NCBI RefSeq assembly: GCF_024586915.1
Contig: NZ_JANBVS010000004.1
Coordinates: forward strand, 310,001-374,000
From: Bradyrhizobium sp. SRS-191
GTDB taxonomy: Bacteria > Pseudomonadota > Alphaproteobacteria > Rhizobiales > Xanthobacteraceae
Reading direction: 5' to 3'
Length of the DNA stretch: 64,000 nucleotides
The notes beneath the pieces were generated by a model that ran no database searches, had not been told where the DNA came from, and was given only the letters and a program-made list of their open reading frames with translations. Positions 46,080 through 55,569 of this stretch are shown piece by piece. Position numbers and translations under genes: made by a program. Each line of letters opens with the position of its first letter. Position 1 is the first letter of the stretch.

Positions 46080-46275
46080 GGCGCTTACGGGCGCCGAGCC
46101 CTTGTTTTGACACGTTGGCAGAGGAAGCAGGCCGCATATGGCTTCGGCGGGCCTCTTAAAGCGATCAGTTCAGGGCTTTCTTGCGTAGGCGCTTTGCGCC
46201 GCGACGGCGTCCGGCGTGGAACGGCGGATGCATGGTCCCGGGCGTTCCGGGCGGTTGGTTGAGAGGATACTGCGG

Positions 46276-46950
46276 ATGGAAGGCGACTTCTCCCTGATCG
46301 CGCTGTTCTGGCAGGCGCATTGGGTCGTGAAGGGCGTGATGCTCGGCCTCATCACCTGCTCGGTCTGGGTGTGGGCGATCGCGATCGACAAGCTGTTCCT
46401 CTATTCCCGGACGCGCCGTTCGATGGATCGCTTCGAGCAGGCGTTCTGGTCCGGCGAGTCGATCGAGGAGCTGTATCGGGTGCTGTCGGCCAAGCCGACG
46501 CAGTCGATGGCCGCGTGTTTCGTCGCGGCGATGCGCGAGTGGAAGCGCTCGTTCGAAGGCCATGCGCGGTCCTTTGCCGGCCTGCAGATGCGGATCGAGA
46601 AGGTGATGAACGTGTCGATCGCCCGCGAGGTCGAGCGGCTGGAGCGCCGGCTCCTCGTTCTCGCGACCGTCGGTTCCGCCGGTCCGTTCGTCGGCCTGTT
46701 CGGCACCGTCTGGGGCATCATGACGAGCTTCCAGGCGATCGCCGGCTCCAAGAACACCTCGCTGGCGGTGGTCGCGCCGGGTATCGCGGAGGCGCTGTTC
46801 GCGACCGCCATCGGCCTGATCGCGGCCATTCCGGCGACGATTTTCTACAACAAGTTCTCCTCGGAGGTGAACCGGCAGGCCCAGCGCCTGGAGGGCTTCG
46901 CAGATGAATTTTCCGCCATCCTGTCCCGTCAGATCGACGAGCGGGGATGA
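46276..46950 (+). CDS. tolQ: Tol-Pal system protein TolQ
   Basis: Inner-membrane proton-channel subunit that with TolR energises TolA for outer-membrane constriction at division. 224 residues from ATG 46276; the longer frame to 46216 lacks family resemblance. Three helices: about residues 13-35, [20 protein letters not shown] near 130-160 and [19 protein letters not shown] near 175-195. The conserved Thr/Pro positions of ExbB/TolQ are present. First gene of tolQRAB. Confidence 0.95.
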   Translation: MEGDFSLIALFWQAHWVVKGVMLGLITCSVWVWAIAIDKLFLYSRTRRSMDRFEQAFWSGESIEELYRVLSAKPTQSMAACFVAAMREWKRSFEGHARSFAGLQMRIEKVMNVSIAREVERLERRLLVLATVGSAGPFVGLFGTVWGIMTSFQAIAGSKNTSLAVVAPGIAEALFATAIGLIAAIPATIFYNKFSSEVNRQAQRLEGFADEFSAILSRQIDERG

Positions 46951-46989
46951 GGACGGGTATAATGGCGTCGTGATCGTGAGCACCAGAAC

Positions 46990-47465
<476 letters not shown>

Positions 47466-47469
<4 letters not shown>

Positions 47470-48503
47470 CGGCAAAGGACCTCATCCAGTTCGTGCGTAC
47501 GCGCAAAGGCACGGTGCTGTCCGTGGCTCTGCACGTGCTCGTGCTGGGCTGGGGTCTGTTCAGCTTCTCCGCGCGCTCGATGGTGGCGCCGCCGGAGGAC
47601 CTGGTCCCGGTCGACGTGATCTCCGACGACAACACTTCGAAAGCTAAGGCTGGCGCGCTCACCGGCAAGAAGGAAGCGCAGAAGCTGCTCGCCGACAAGA
47701 TCGGCGAGAAGAAGCCGACCGAGGACATCGTCGGCAAGGTCGATACCAAGCAGGTCACCGAAACCGACGCCGCGCCGGAGCCGAAGCCCAAGCCGGAAAA
47801 GCCGGTCGAGAAGAAGCCCGATCCGCCGAAGCCGGTCGAGAAGCAGCCGGATACGCCGAAGCCGGTTGCGGAGAAGAAGCCGGATCCGCCGAAGCCTGCG
47901 CCGGCCGAGAAGCCGAAGCCCGAAGAGAAGAAGCCCGATCCGTTCAACCCGGACCAGATCGCGAGCGTCCTCAACAAGGACAAGCCGAAGCAGCCGCCCA
48001 AGCCTCAGCAGACCGCGGCCGCGACGCCCGAGCCGCCCAAGCACAAGAGCGAGCGCAAGTTCGACGCCGAGAGGATGGCGAGCCTGATCAATCAGAAGGA
48101 CCCGACGCGCCAAGCCGTGACGGGATCGGAGCTGAACGCGAATGCGGCGCTCGGCGCTGTTCATGGAACAGCGGAGAGCAACGTTGCAAGCTGGCAGGGT
48201 GCCTTCGTGGAAGCGGTCAGTCGATGCTTCAATCCGCCTTATAGCGGCGTGGACGAGGACAAGATCGAGGTCGACATCGACATTCAGTTGAGCCCCGATG
48301 GACGCTTGATCGCGACGCCGACGGCGGTCGCCACGCGTGGCCCGAACCGCACGGTGAGTCTCGCGATGGCCGAAAATGCCAAGCGGGCGGTCGAGAACTG
48401 CCAGCCCTACGCGTTCCTGCCGAAGAACAAGTATAATGAGTGGAAGCTCATTCCCACGACATTCAATCTGAAACAGATGAATTCGATACGAGGCCGAACT
48501 TGA
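47466..48503 (+). CDS. tolA: Tol-Pal system protein TolA (TonB-like)
   Basis: 345 residues: an N-terminal membrane helix ([20 protein letters not shown], about residues 19-38), a long Lys/Pro/Glu-rich periplasm-spanning segment with repeats like [15 protein letters not shown] (about 100-200), and a C-terminal domain ([20 protein letters not shown]) of TolA/TonB type. It bridges TolQR to TolB and Pal. Overlaps tolR by 4 bp and tolB by 4 bp. Confidence 0.93.
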
Positions 48504-49852
48504 AGACACCTCTGACGCGGACGACAGGACTGATCACGCGGCGCCAGGCCCTGCTGGCGGGCGGGACCGCCATGGCTGCGTTGGGGATGGGACCCGCATT
48601 GGCTCAGCAGGGACGCCTGCAGATCGTCCCGAGCGGCGAGTTCAAGCCGATCCCGATCGCGATTCCGCCCTTCGTGCCCGGCGGCGCCGGCGATGCCGAT
48701 GTCGGCAACGGCATCGCGCAGGTGATCACCAACAACTTCAAGCGCAGTGGCTTGTTCGCACCGGTCGACCCGGCCGCGTTTCCCGAGCGCATCAGCAATT
48801 TCGAGGCGCCGCCGCAATTCGCGAGCTGGCGGCCGCTCGATCTTCGCGGGATCGTCACTGGCCGCGCCACGCGTCAGTCCGACGGGCGCCTGAAGGCTGA
48901 ATTCCGGCTGTGGGACCCGAATTCGGGCCAGCAGCTCACCGGCCAGCAATATGTCACGGCGCCGGAATATTGGCGGCGTATCGCGCACATCATCTCCGAC
49001 CAGATCTACACGCAGATGACCGGCGAGAAGGGCTATTTCGACAGCCGCGTCGTGTTCGTCGACGAGAGCGGGCCGTCGGAGCGCCGAGTCAAGCGGCTGG
49101 CGCTGATGGATCAGGACGGCGCCAATGTCCGCTATCTCACCCGCGGCGCCGATCTCGTGCTGACGCCGCGCTTCTCGCCGTCGAGCCAGGAAATCACCTA
49201 TATGGAGTTCGGGCAGGGCGACCCCAGGGTCTATCTGTTCAACATCGAGACCGGCCAGCGCGAGATCGTCGGCAACTTCCCGGGCATGTCGTTCTCGCCG
49301 CGCTTCTCGCCGGATGGCCAGCGCATCATCCTGAGCCTGCAGCAAGGCGGCAACTCCAATCTGTTCGTAATGGATCTGCGCTCGCGCACGACGACCAGGC
49401 TCACCGACACGCCGGCGATCGACACCTCGCCCTGCTACTCGCCGGACGGCAGCCAGATCTGCTTCGAGTCTGATCGCGGCGGCAAGCCGCAGATCTACGT
49501 GATGTCGGCGAGCGGCGGTAACGCGCAGCGCATCTCGTTCGGCGAAGGCAGCTACTCGACGCCGGTATGGTCGCCGCGCGGCGACTACATCGCCTTCACC
49601 AAGCAGGGCGGCGGCCAGTTCGCGATCGGCATCATGAAGACCGACGGCTCGGGCGAGCGCATTCTCACCGCCGGCTTCCACAATGAAGGCCCGACGTTTG
49701 CGCCGAACGGCCGTGTGCTGATGTTCTTCCGCGATCCCGGCGGCACCGCCGGTCCGTCGCTGTATTCGATCGACGTCTCCGGCCGCTTCGAGCAGAAGGT
49801 CCCGACGCCGGGATTCGCCTCGGATCCGGCCTGGTCGCCGTTATTGTCGTAA
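48500..49852 (+). CDS. tolB: Tol-Pal system protein TolB
   Basis: Periplasmic beta-propeller that links TolA and Pal. 450 residues from TTG 48500, overlapping the tolA stop by 4 bp; a GTG at 48440 in frame lies inside tolA and is less likely. The signal peptide contains [20 protein letters not shown], with a twin-arginine look, cut near PALAQ. N-terminal domain [19 protein letters not shown], then repeated PDGxxI propeller blades ([38 protein letters not shown]). Complete length. Confidence 0.94.
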   Translation: MKTPLTRTTGLITRRQALLAGGTAMAALGMGPALAQQGRLQIVPSGEFKPIPIAIPPFVPGGAGDADVGNGIAQVITNNFKRSGLFAPVDPAAFPERISNFEAPPQFASWRPLDLRGIVTGRATRQSDGRLKAEFRLWDPNSGQQLTGQQYVTAPEYWRRIAHIISDQIYTQMTGEKGYFDSRVVFVDESGPSERRVKRLALMDQDGANVRYLTRGADLVLTPRFSPSSQEITYMEFGQGDPRVYLFNIETGQREIVGNFPGMSFSPRFSPDGQRIILSLQQGGNSNLFVMDLRSRTTTRLTDTPAIDTSPCYSPDGSQICFESDRGGKPQIYVMSASGGNAQRISFGEGSYSTPVWSPRGDYIAFTKQGGGQFAIGIMKTDGSGERILTAGFHNEGPTFAPNGRVLMFFRDPGGTAGPSLYSIDVSGRFEQKVPTPGFASDPAWSPLLS

Positions 49853-50100
49853 CGGCGGCGACCTCGGCGAGGCTCGCTCACGCCGGAGTGGACGTCATTT
49901 TTCGAGTCGCGCGATGCGTGTTTTCAGGAAAATTGGAACCGCGCGTTGCAGGACCCCGGTAGTGTTTGCCTAGTTCGCTGAATTCGCGGTGGTTTTCCTG
50001 CATTCCTGCGCTGCGGCAACGCTCCGCTAACGATGTTCGCTCAGAAAGACTTCACTTGCGAACGGTAATGTTGCGCACCGAATAGGACGCGTGCGCACGA

Positions 50101-52437
50101 ATGCAGCTTGCCAGTCAGAACCGAGACGACGATCGAAAATTGTCGCCCGCCATTCAGGCGGCTCTCGTCGACTCTCTTTTCCAGGATCCCGGCCCGATGT
50201 TCGCCGGCGCGCTGTGCGCCGCCGTCGCCGCCGTCATGACCGCCATCAAGAGTGGCGATGTCAATTTGTGGCCGTGCGCTGTGATGCTGATCGTTGCCGG
50301 CGGGCTCCGCTCGCTCGACATGCGCTACTATCGGCACCTCTGCGACAGCGGTCGGCTGACGACCGAAGCGGTCGCGCGCTGGGAGATCCGCTATCAGGTC
50401 GGCGCGATGCTGTACGCGCTCGTGCTCGGCATCTGGTGCGTCGTCGCCGTGGCCGGCAACAATGATTCCGTCGTGCACCTGATCGCGATCTCGGTCACGC
50501 TCTGCTACATGTCGGCGGGCGCGGGCCGGACCTATGGCCGGCCGTGGATCTTCCATGTCCAGATCCTGCTCGCCTGCGGGCCGCTCGCCTTGGCGCTCGC
50601 GCTGCACGGCAGCCCCTATTACATGGGGATGGCGGCGTTCTGCGTGCTGTTCTTCATGTCGCTGAAGCACATCTCGACGAACCTGCAGCGGATCTTCGTC
50701 CAGGCCTTCGTGGCGCGCGAGGGCGAGGCTGCGCTCGCCAAGCAGTTCGACACCGCGCTCAACAACATGCCGCATGGCCTGTGCATGTTCCGCCCGGACG
50801 GGCGGCTTGCCGTGATGAACCATCGCTTCGGCGAGATGATGGGTCTCCCGGAAGAAATCCTGCAGCGCGGCGCCAAGGCCGCCGACATCATCAATGCCTG
50901 CGTCATCTCCGGCGCGATCTCGGCCTCCAGCGGCCGCATGATCCTGTCCGAGATCGAGCACACCAAGACACACAGCATCATCACCAGCGATCCCGACATC
51001 GTGCGCGACCGTTCGCTGTCCTGGACCTTCCAGCCGATGGCCGATGGCGGCGCGGTGGTTCTGCTCGAGGACATCACCGAGCGTCAGCATGCCGAGGCCA
51101 GGATCTCGCATCTCGCCCGCTATGACGAACTGACGACCTTGCCGAACCGCGTCAGCTTCCGCGACGAGATCGAGCGCCTGCTCAAGATCCCGCAACGCCA
51201 TGGCGAGTTGTCGGCGCTGCTGTTCGTCGACCTCGACCGCTTCAAGCAGGTCAACGACACGCTGGGCCACCCCTGCGGCGACCAGCTGCTGTGCGCGGTC
51301 TCCGAGCGGCTGCGCGACATGCTGCGCCCGGAGGATTTCGTCGCCCGCTTCGGCGGCGACGAATTCGTCGTTTACCAGCGCAACATCCGCTCCAATGACG
51401 ACGCCGCCGTGCTGGCGCGCCGCATCGTCGATCAGCTCAGCGAGCGCTACAAGATCGACAATCATCTGGTCGAGATCGGCGCCAGCGTCGGCATCGCCAT
51501 GACCGCGCCGGGGATCAGCGCCGATACGCTGCTCAAGAACGCCGACATGGCGCTGTATCGCGCCAAGGCCGAGGGCAGGGGCACCTTCTGCTTCTTCCGC
51601 GACGAACTCGCCCAGACCGTCGAGGCCCGCCGCATCCTCGAGCTCGACTTGCGCAAGGCGCTGGCCAATGAGGAGTTCGAGCTGTTCTACCAGCCGCTGG
51701 TCAATCTGAAGTCCGGCAAGATCTCGACCTGCGAGGCGCTCTTGCGCTGGAATCATCCGGTGCGCGGCACGGTCTCGCCGGTCGACATCATCCCGGTTGC
51801 GGAGGACATGGGCCTGATCGTCGATCTCGGCCGCTGGATCCTGCGCAAGGCCTGCCTGGAATGCATGAAGTGGCCGGAGGCGGTGAGCGTCGCGGTCAAC
51901 TTCTCCCCGCAGCAGTTTCATCAGCGCGACGTCCTGAGCGAGGTTCGCTACGCTCTGGAAGTGTCGGGCCTGCCGCCGCACCGCCTGGAGATCGAGATCA
52001 CCGAATCCTCGCTGTTGCGCAACACCCAGCTGACCCACGACGTGCTGTCGCAGCTCCACATGCTCGGCGTGCGGATTTCGCTCGACGATTTTGGTACCGG
52101 CTATTCCAGCCTCAGCTACCTGCACAACTTCCCGCTGGAGAAGGTCAAGATTGACCGCTCTTTCCTGGAAGGCATCGACAGCGACCGGCCGCTGACCCTG
52201 CTGCGCGGCGTCGCCCGGCTGTCGGCCGATCTCGGCATGTCCGTGGTGGTCGAGGGCATCGAGACCAACGAGCAGCTCGAGTTGATCAGCGTCGACGGCA
52301 CCGTGACCGAGGCGCAGGGCTATCTGTTCAGCCGGCCCGTGCCGGCCGTGCGCATCCGCCAGCTCCTCAATGCTTCGCATGGCCGCCGGGGGGCCGAGGA
52401 GCCGTTGGCCATCGTCGCCACGCGCTCGATCGCCTGA
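50101..52437 (+). CDS. Membrane GGDEF-EAL c-di-GMP protein with PAS domain
   Basis: 778 residues. N-terminal 200 residues have about six hydrophobic helices (FAGALCAAVAAVMTA to GMAAFCVLFFMSLK), then a PAS region (ALNNMPHGLCMFRPDGRLAV), a GGDEF domain with intact RFGGDEFVVYQ near 415, and an EAL domain with CEALLRWNHP near 545, SLDDFGTGYSSLSYL near 660 and VVEGIETNEQ near 717. Both active sites look intact, so both synthesis and breakdown of c-di-GMP are possible. Located between tolB and pal, unusual for this gene cluster. Confidence 0.92.
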   Translation: MQLASQNRDDDRKLSPAIQAALVDSLFQDPGPMFAGALCAAVAAVMTAIKSGDVNLWPCAVMLIVAGGLRSLDMRYYRHLCDSGRLTTEAVARWEIRYQVGAMLYALVLGIWCVVAVAGNNDSVVHLIAISVTLCYMSAGAGRTYGRPWIFHVQILLACGPLALALALHGSPYYMGMAAFCVLFFMSLKHISTNLQRIFVQAFVAREGEAALAKQFDTALNNMPHGLCMFRPDGRLAVMNHRFGEMMGLPEEILQRGAKAADIINACVISGAISASSGRMILSEIEHTKTHSIITSDPDIVRDRSLSWTFQPMADGGAVVLLEDITERQHAEARISHLARYDELTTLPNRVSFRDEIERLLKIPQRHGELSALLFVDLDRFKQVNDTLGHPCGDQLLCAVSERLRDMLRPEDFVARFGGDEFVVYQRNIRSNDDAAVLARRIVDQLSERYKIDNHLVEIGASVGIAMTAPGISADTLLKNADMALYRAKAEGRGTFCFFRDELAQTVEARRILELDLRKALANEEFELFYQPLVNLKSGKISTCEALLRWNHPVRGTVSPVDIIPVAEDMGLIVDLGRWILRKACLECMKWPEAVSVAVNFSPQQFHQRDVLSEVRYALEVSGLPPHRLEIEITESSLLRNTQLTHDVLSQLHMLGVRISLDDFGTGYSSLSYLHNFPLEKVKIDRSFLEGIDSDRPLTLLRGVARLSADLGMSVVVEGIETNEQLELISVDGTVTEAQGYLFSRPVPAVRIRQLLNASHGRRGAEEPLAIVATRSIA

Positions 52438-52667
52438 TCGGTGCTCTGATCTGCTCGCATGGCTTGGTTCACAGCCATGCAGTACAACCGTACGTCGTAT
52501 CAGGACCGAGCAGGAGGCGCGTATACCACGCGCTTTCGTTTCGAATTGGTACGTAGTTGATCCGAAGCGATCCTTCGCCGCCTGACAACTACCTGTGTAA
52601 GTCACGGTTGCGGCACCGGGATTCTACGTGCCGTTAACTGTGTACCGCCGAAAGCTTTGCTTCCCCA

Positions 52668-52682
52668 TTAACGCGCTGTTAA
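52668..52682. promoter_or_regulatory. CtrA-type full site (TTAA-N7-TTAA)
   Basis: ttaacgcgctgttaa, matching the CtrA consensus TTAA-N7-TTAA, and also a perfect palindrome with its flanks (attaac / gttaat). It lies 43 bp before the FeeM-like gene start. Another gttaac is at 52633-52638. Confidence 0.6.
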
Positions 52683-52724
52683 TCTCAATCCTGCTCGTAA
52701 GGGTTGTGTGAAAAGGGGTTGCGA

Positions 52725-53447
52725 ATGAAGTCGGCGGCTAGAGTGACTGCCGTTGCCGAACAGAAGTTGGATGCGCTGGAGAACGTGGACTATCGGCTGG
52801 CACTGACCGCTGAAGACAAGGATGAGATCTATCGCCTGCGCTATCGCGCCTATCTGCGCGAAGGGGCTATCCTCCCATCGGCCAGCGAACGCGTCACCGA
52901 TGAATATGACGATCTGCCCAACAGCTTCATCTTCGGCGTCTACGTCAACGGCGAGCTGTACAGCTCGATCCGCATCAGCGTGCTGAATTCGCAGTGGCGG
53001 AAGTCGTTGTCGGCGGACATGTTCTCGGACCTGCTGCATCCCGAGCTCGATCGGGGCAAGGTCATCGTCGACCCCACGCGCTTCGTCGCCGACCACGAGA
53101 AGGCGCGTCTGTTTCCGGCGCTGCCCTATGTGACCGTTCGTCTCGGCTATGTCGCTTGCGCCCATTTCAATGCCGACATCGGTCTTGCCAATGTCCGGCC
53201 CGAGCATCGGGCGTTCTACAAGAAGGTGTTCCTGCAGGAACCCTGGGGCGAGCCGCGGCTCTATTCCGGCCTGACCAAGCCCGTCGGCCTGGTCGCCGCG
53301 CATTATCCGTCGATCCGCGATCGCGTGTTCCAGCGTTTTCCGTTCATGCGATCCAGCGCCTTCGAGCGCCGCATGCTGTTCGTCCGGCCGTCGCCCGACG
53401 CCTTCACTGATTCGTTCAGCATTCCCGCGGTCGCCAAAGCGGGCTGA
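52725..53447 (+). CDS. FeeM-like N-acyl amino acid synthase (GNAT fold)
   Basis: 240 residues from ATG 52725; an in-frame TTG at 52704 is possible. Features of the FeeM/N-acyl amino acid synthase type, a family related in fold to LuxI autoinducer synthases: YRLRYRAYLREGAILP near 40-55, a central SSIRISVLNSQWRKS, DRGKVIVDPTRFVADHEKAR and VRLGYVACAHFNADIGLANV. Such enzymes take acyl-ACP and an amino acid to make long-chain N-acyl amino acids. It is not a classic AHL synthase, and no LuxR partner is adjacent. It lies between the GGDEF-EAL gene and pal. Confidence 0.78.
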   Translation: MKSAARVTAVAEQKLDALENVDYRLALTAEDKDEIYRLRYRAYLREGAILPSASERVTDEYDDLPNSFIFGVYVNGELYSSIRISVLNSQWRKSLSADMFSDLLHPELDRGKVIVDPTRFVADHEKARLFPALPYVTVRLGYVACAHFNADIGLANVRPEHRAFYKKVFLQEPWGEPRLYSGLTKPVGLVAAHYPSIRDRVFQRFPFMRSSAFERRMLFVRPSPDAFTDSFSIPAVAKAG

Positions 53448-53583
53448 TCGTCCGCCATCGTTCAAGCGCCTCCGGCCGTTTGGCCGGCGCTTGGTGTGGC
53501 GCTGCCGCAAAAATCAGCGAAAAAGCGCCCTGCTGCAGGCCGTCGGCCGCTTGCCTTCACCCTGGCGCCACATTTACAACCCA

Positions 53584-53591
53584 TTAACCAT
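53584..53591 (+). promoter_or_regulatory. CtrA-type half site, pal promoter (distal)
   Basis: TTAACCAT followed by CGC, 137 bp before the pal start. Part of a longer identical 11-mer ttaaccatcgc that recurs at 53668. Confidence 0.4.
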
Positions 53592-53667
53592 CGCGGTCGC
53601 TTTTTCGGGTTTCGTTAGCATTTGACGGGGTTCGGCAAGACCGCATCAAGGTTGACGGAACGTTCGC

Positions 53668-53675
53668 TTAACCAT
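53668..53675 (+). promoter_or_regulatory. CtrA-type half site, pal promoter (proximal)
   Basis: TTAACCAT in the 11-mer ttaaccatcgc, identical to 53584-53594 and 84 bp apart (eight helical turns), 52 bp before the pal start. Confidence 0.4.
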
Positions 53676-53727
53676 CGCCCTGTAGACCGGATGGCAGTCT
53701 AAGAACGTGAGCGTGGAGGCTCCCGGA

Positions 53728-54222
53728 ATGAAATATCAGATGCGTATCCTCCAGGGATTGAAGTTGGCTGCCGTGTTCGCGGTCGCGCTGTCGATGGGCG
53801 CCTGCGCCAACAAGAATCTCACCGGCGCCGATGGGGCAATGGCCAGCGCTGCAACTCCGGGCAGCCAGCAGGACTTCGTGGTGAACGTCGGCGATCGCGT
53901 GTTCTTCGAGAGCGACCAGACCGATCTGACCCCGCAGGCGATCGCGACCCTCGAGAAGCAGGCGCAGTGGCTGCAGAGCTATCCGCGCTACAGCTTCACG
54001 ATCGAAGGCCATGCCGACGAGCGTGGCACCCGCGAGTACAATATCGCCCTCGGCGCGCGCCGTGCGCAATCGGTGCGTAACTTCCTGGTGTCGCGCGGCA
54101 TCGATCAGGGCCGCATGCGCACGATCTCCTACGGCAAGGAGCGCCCGGTCGCGGTCTGTAACGACATCTCGTGCTGGTCGCAGAACCGCCGCGCGGTGAC
54201 TGTGCTGAACGCCAGTTCATAA
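53728..54222 (+). CDS. pal: Peptidoglycan-associated lipoprotein Pal
   Basis: Outer-membrane lipoprotein that binds peptidoglycan and TolB. 164 residues from ATG 53728 with a ggagg site upstream. Lipobox LSMGAC with Cys near residue 26. OmpA-like C-terminal domain with FTIEGHADERGTREYNIALG and RAQSVRNFLVSRGI (peptidoglycan-binding Asp/Arg). Full length. Separated from tolB by two other genes and followed by a strong terminator. Confidence 0.95.
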   Translation: MKYQMRILQGLKLAAVFAVALSMGACANKNLTGADGAMASAATPGSQQDFVVNVGDRVFFESDQTDLTPQAIATLEKQAQWLQSYPRYSFTIEGHADERGTREYNIALGARRAQSVRNFLVSRGIDQGRMRTISYGKERPVAVCNDISCWSQNRRAVTVLNASS

Positions 54223-54242
54223 AGCTGAACGAATAGCTCGTT

Positions 54243-54285
54243 CATGAAGCCGGCGTCGATCATCGACGCCGGCTTCATGTTTTTG
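54243..54285 (+). terminator. Rho-independent terminator after pal
   Basis: A perfect 17-bp stem (54243-54259 with 54263-54279), 3-nt loop, then a T5 run. One of the cleanest terminators in the window. It separates pal from cpoB. Confidence 0.92.
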
Positions 54286-54387
54286 TCTTCGCTTGAACGT
54301 CATTTGTCTCTATTGCGGTTCTGACGTAGAGCCACGCCCACAGGGCTATTATTTCCAACCTCTCGCCGATCCGGTCGTCAGGGCAGC

Positions 54388-55452
54388 ATGTCATTCATGT
54401 TTCTATCCAGGAGCGCCGCCGCAGGTCTCGCGGCGCTGATCGTTTTCTCGTGCCAGATGCTGTCGCCGCGGGCGTTCGCCCAGGTCGACGACGATCCGGA
54501 GATCCGGATCCAGCGGCTGGAAAATCAGCTGCGCCAGCTCACCGGCCAGAACGAGGAGCTGCAATATCGCAACCGCCAGCTCGAGGAGCGGCTGCGGCAG
54601 TTGCAGAGCGGGGCGCAGCCGGCGGCTCCCGCGGCCCAGCCCAGCGCGGCAGTCCCACCCCCGACGCAGCTCTCCCCCGGTTACGGGCAGCAGGCCCAGC
54701 CGGCCTATGGTCAGCCGCAACCCGCGCAGCAGCCGGCCTATCCGCAGCAGCAGCCCGCCTATCAGCCGCAGCAGCCGACTTATGCGCAGCCGCCGGTCGC
54801 CGCGCCGGCGCCGATCGCGCAGGACCAGCCCGCGCCGGGCGTGGGCGGAAAGCGACGCGGGGATGCGTTCGACCCGAACCAGAACCCGACTGCGCCGGGC
54901 GCCCCGCAGGCGCTGGGCGGCGGCCAGCTGCCGATGCAGCCGGGCGGCCAGCCCCCCCGTCCCGCCGCTGATCCGGCGACGCTCGCCAACACCGGCGGTG
55001 GCCGCTATCCGCAAGGTGCGCCCGCCGCTGCTCCCGGCGCGGGCGGGCTCACGACGGCGCCGCCGACCCCGACGCCGCGCGACGAATATGACCTCGGCAT
55101 CGGCTACATGCAGCGCCGCGACTACGCCCTCGCCGAGCAGACGATGCGCAATTTCTCGCAGAAATATCCGAACGATCCGATGGTCGGCGATGCGCAATAC
55201 TGGCTGGGAGAGAGCCTGTATCTGCGCCAGCAATATCGCGATGCCGCCGAGATCTTTCTCGCGGTGACGACGAAATACACCAAATCGTCGAAGGCTCCCG
55301 ATGCGCTGCTGCGCCTCGGCCAGTCGCTCGCGGCGCTGAAGGAGAAGGAGGCCGCCTGCGCCGCCTTCGGCGAGGTCACGCGCAAATATCCCAAGGCATC
55401 GGCCGGGGTGAAGGCGACAGTGGACCGCGAGCAGAAGCGGGTGAAGTGCTGA
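54388..55452 (+). CDS. cpoB: Cell division coordinator CpoB (YbgF)
   Basis: 354 residues. Signal peptide (about residues 1-31, cut near RAFAQ), an N-terminal trimerising coiled coil (IRIQRLENQLRQLTGQNEEL), an unusually long Pro/Gln/Ala-rich linker (about 75-215, with QPAYPQQQPAYQPQQPTYAQ), and C-terminal TPR repeats (LGIGYMQRRDYALAEQTMRN; YWLGESLYLRQQYRDAAEIF). CpoB links Tol-Pal with peptidoglycan synthesis. The start could be the ATG three codons later. Expressed separately from pal because of the terminator. Confidence 0.92.
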   Translation: MSFMFLSRSAAAGLAALIVFSCQMLSPRAFAQVDDDPEIRIQRLENQLRQLTGQNEELQYRNRQLEERLRQLQSGAQPAAPAAQPSAAVPPPTQLSPGYGQQAQPAYGQPQPAQQPAYPQQQPAYQPQQPTYAQPPVAAPAPIAQDQPAPGVGGKRRGDAFDPNQNPTAPGAPQALGGGQLPMQPGGQPPRPAADPATLANTGGGRYPQGAPAAAPGAGGLTTAPPTPTPRDEYDLGIGYMQRRDYALAEQTMRNFSQKYPNDPMVGDAQYWLGESLYLRQQYRDAAEIFLAVTTKYTKSSKAPDALLRLGQSLAALKEKEAACAAFGEVTRKYPKASAGVKATVDREQKRVKC

Positions 55453-55508
55453 GCTCGGCCATGCGCTCGGCTTGGCCGAGCCGAATGACCGACCCGAACC
55501 GATCCTGG

Positions 55509-55540
55509 CTCCGGCGTCCGTCACGCCGGAGTTTGTTGTT
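55509..55540 (+). terminator. Rho-independent terminator after cpoB
   Basis: 9-bp stem ctccggcgt / acgccggag, 5-nt loop, followed by tttgttgtt. Confidence 0.75.
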
Positions 55541-55569
55541 CCGCCGTCTCCCGCGTAAGGTCCGTCGTC

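Larger units (their letters stand above)
45802..46275. other. 474-bp intergenic region upstream of tolQ
   Basis: Holds a hairpin at 45868-45899 behind the DUF2852 gene, the inverted repeat at 46051-46079, and presumably the tolQ operon promoter. No gene seen. Confidence 0.6.

Noticed and set aside
50041..52605. Minus-strand frame of over 850 codons
   Set aside because: Antisense shadow of the GGDEF-EAL gene; His/Asp/Arg/Gln-rich with no domain.
52667..52683. Palindrome read as a lux box
   Set aside because: There is no LuxR gene nearby and the adjacent synthase is FeeM-like, not an AHL synthase; the spacing fits TTAA-N7-TTAA better.
53462..53492. Hairpin after the FeeM-like gene as a terminator
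   Set aside because: The stem (aagcgcc.../...gcgctt) is imperfect and has no T run after it.
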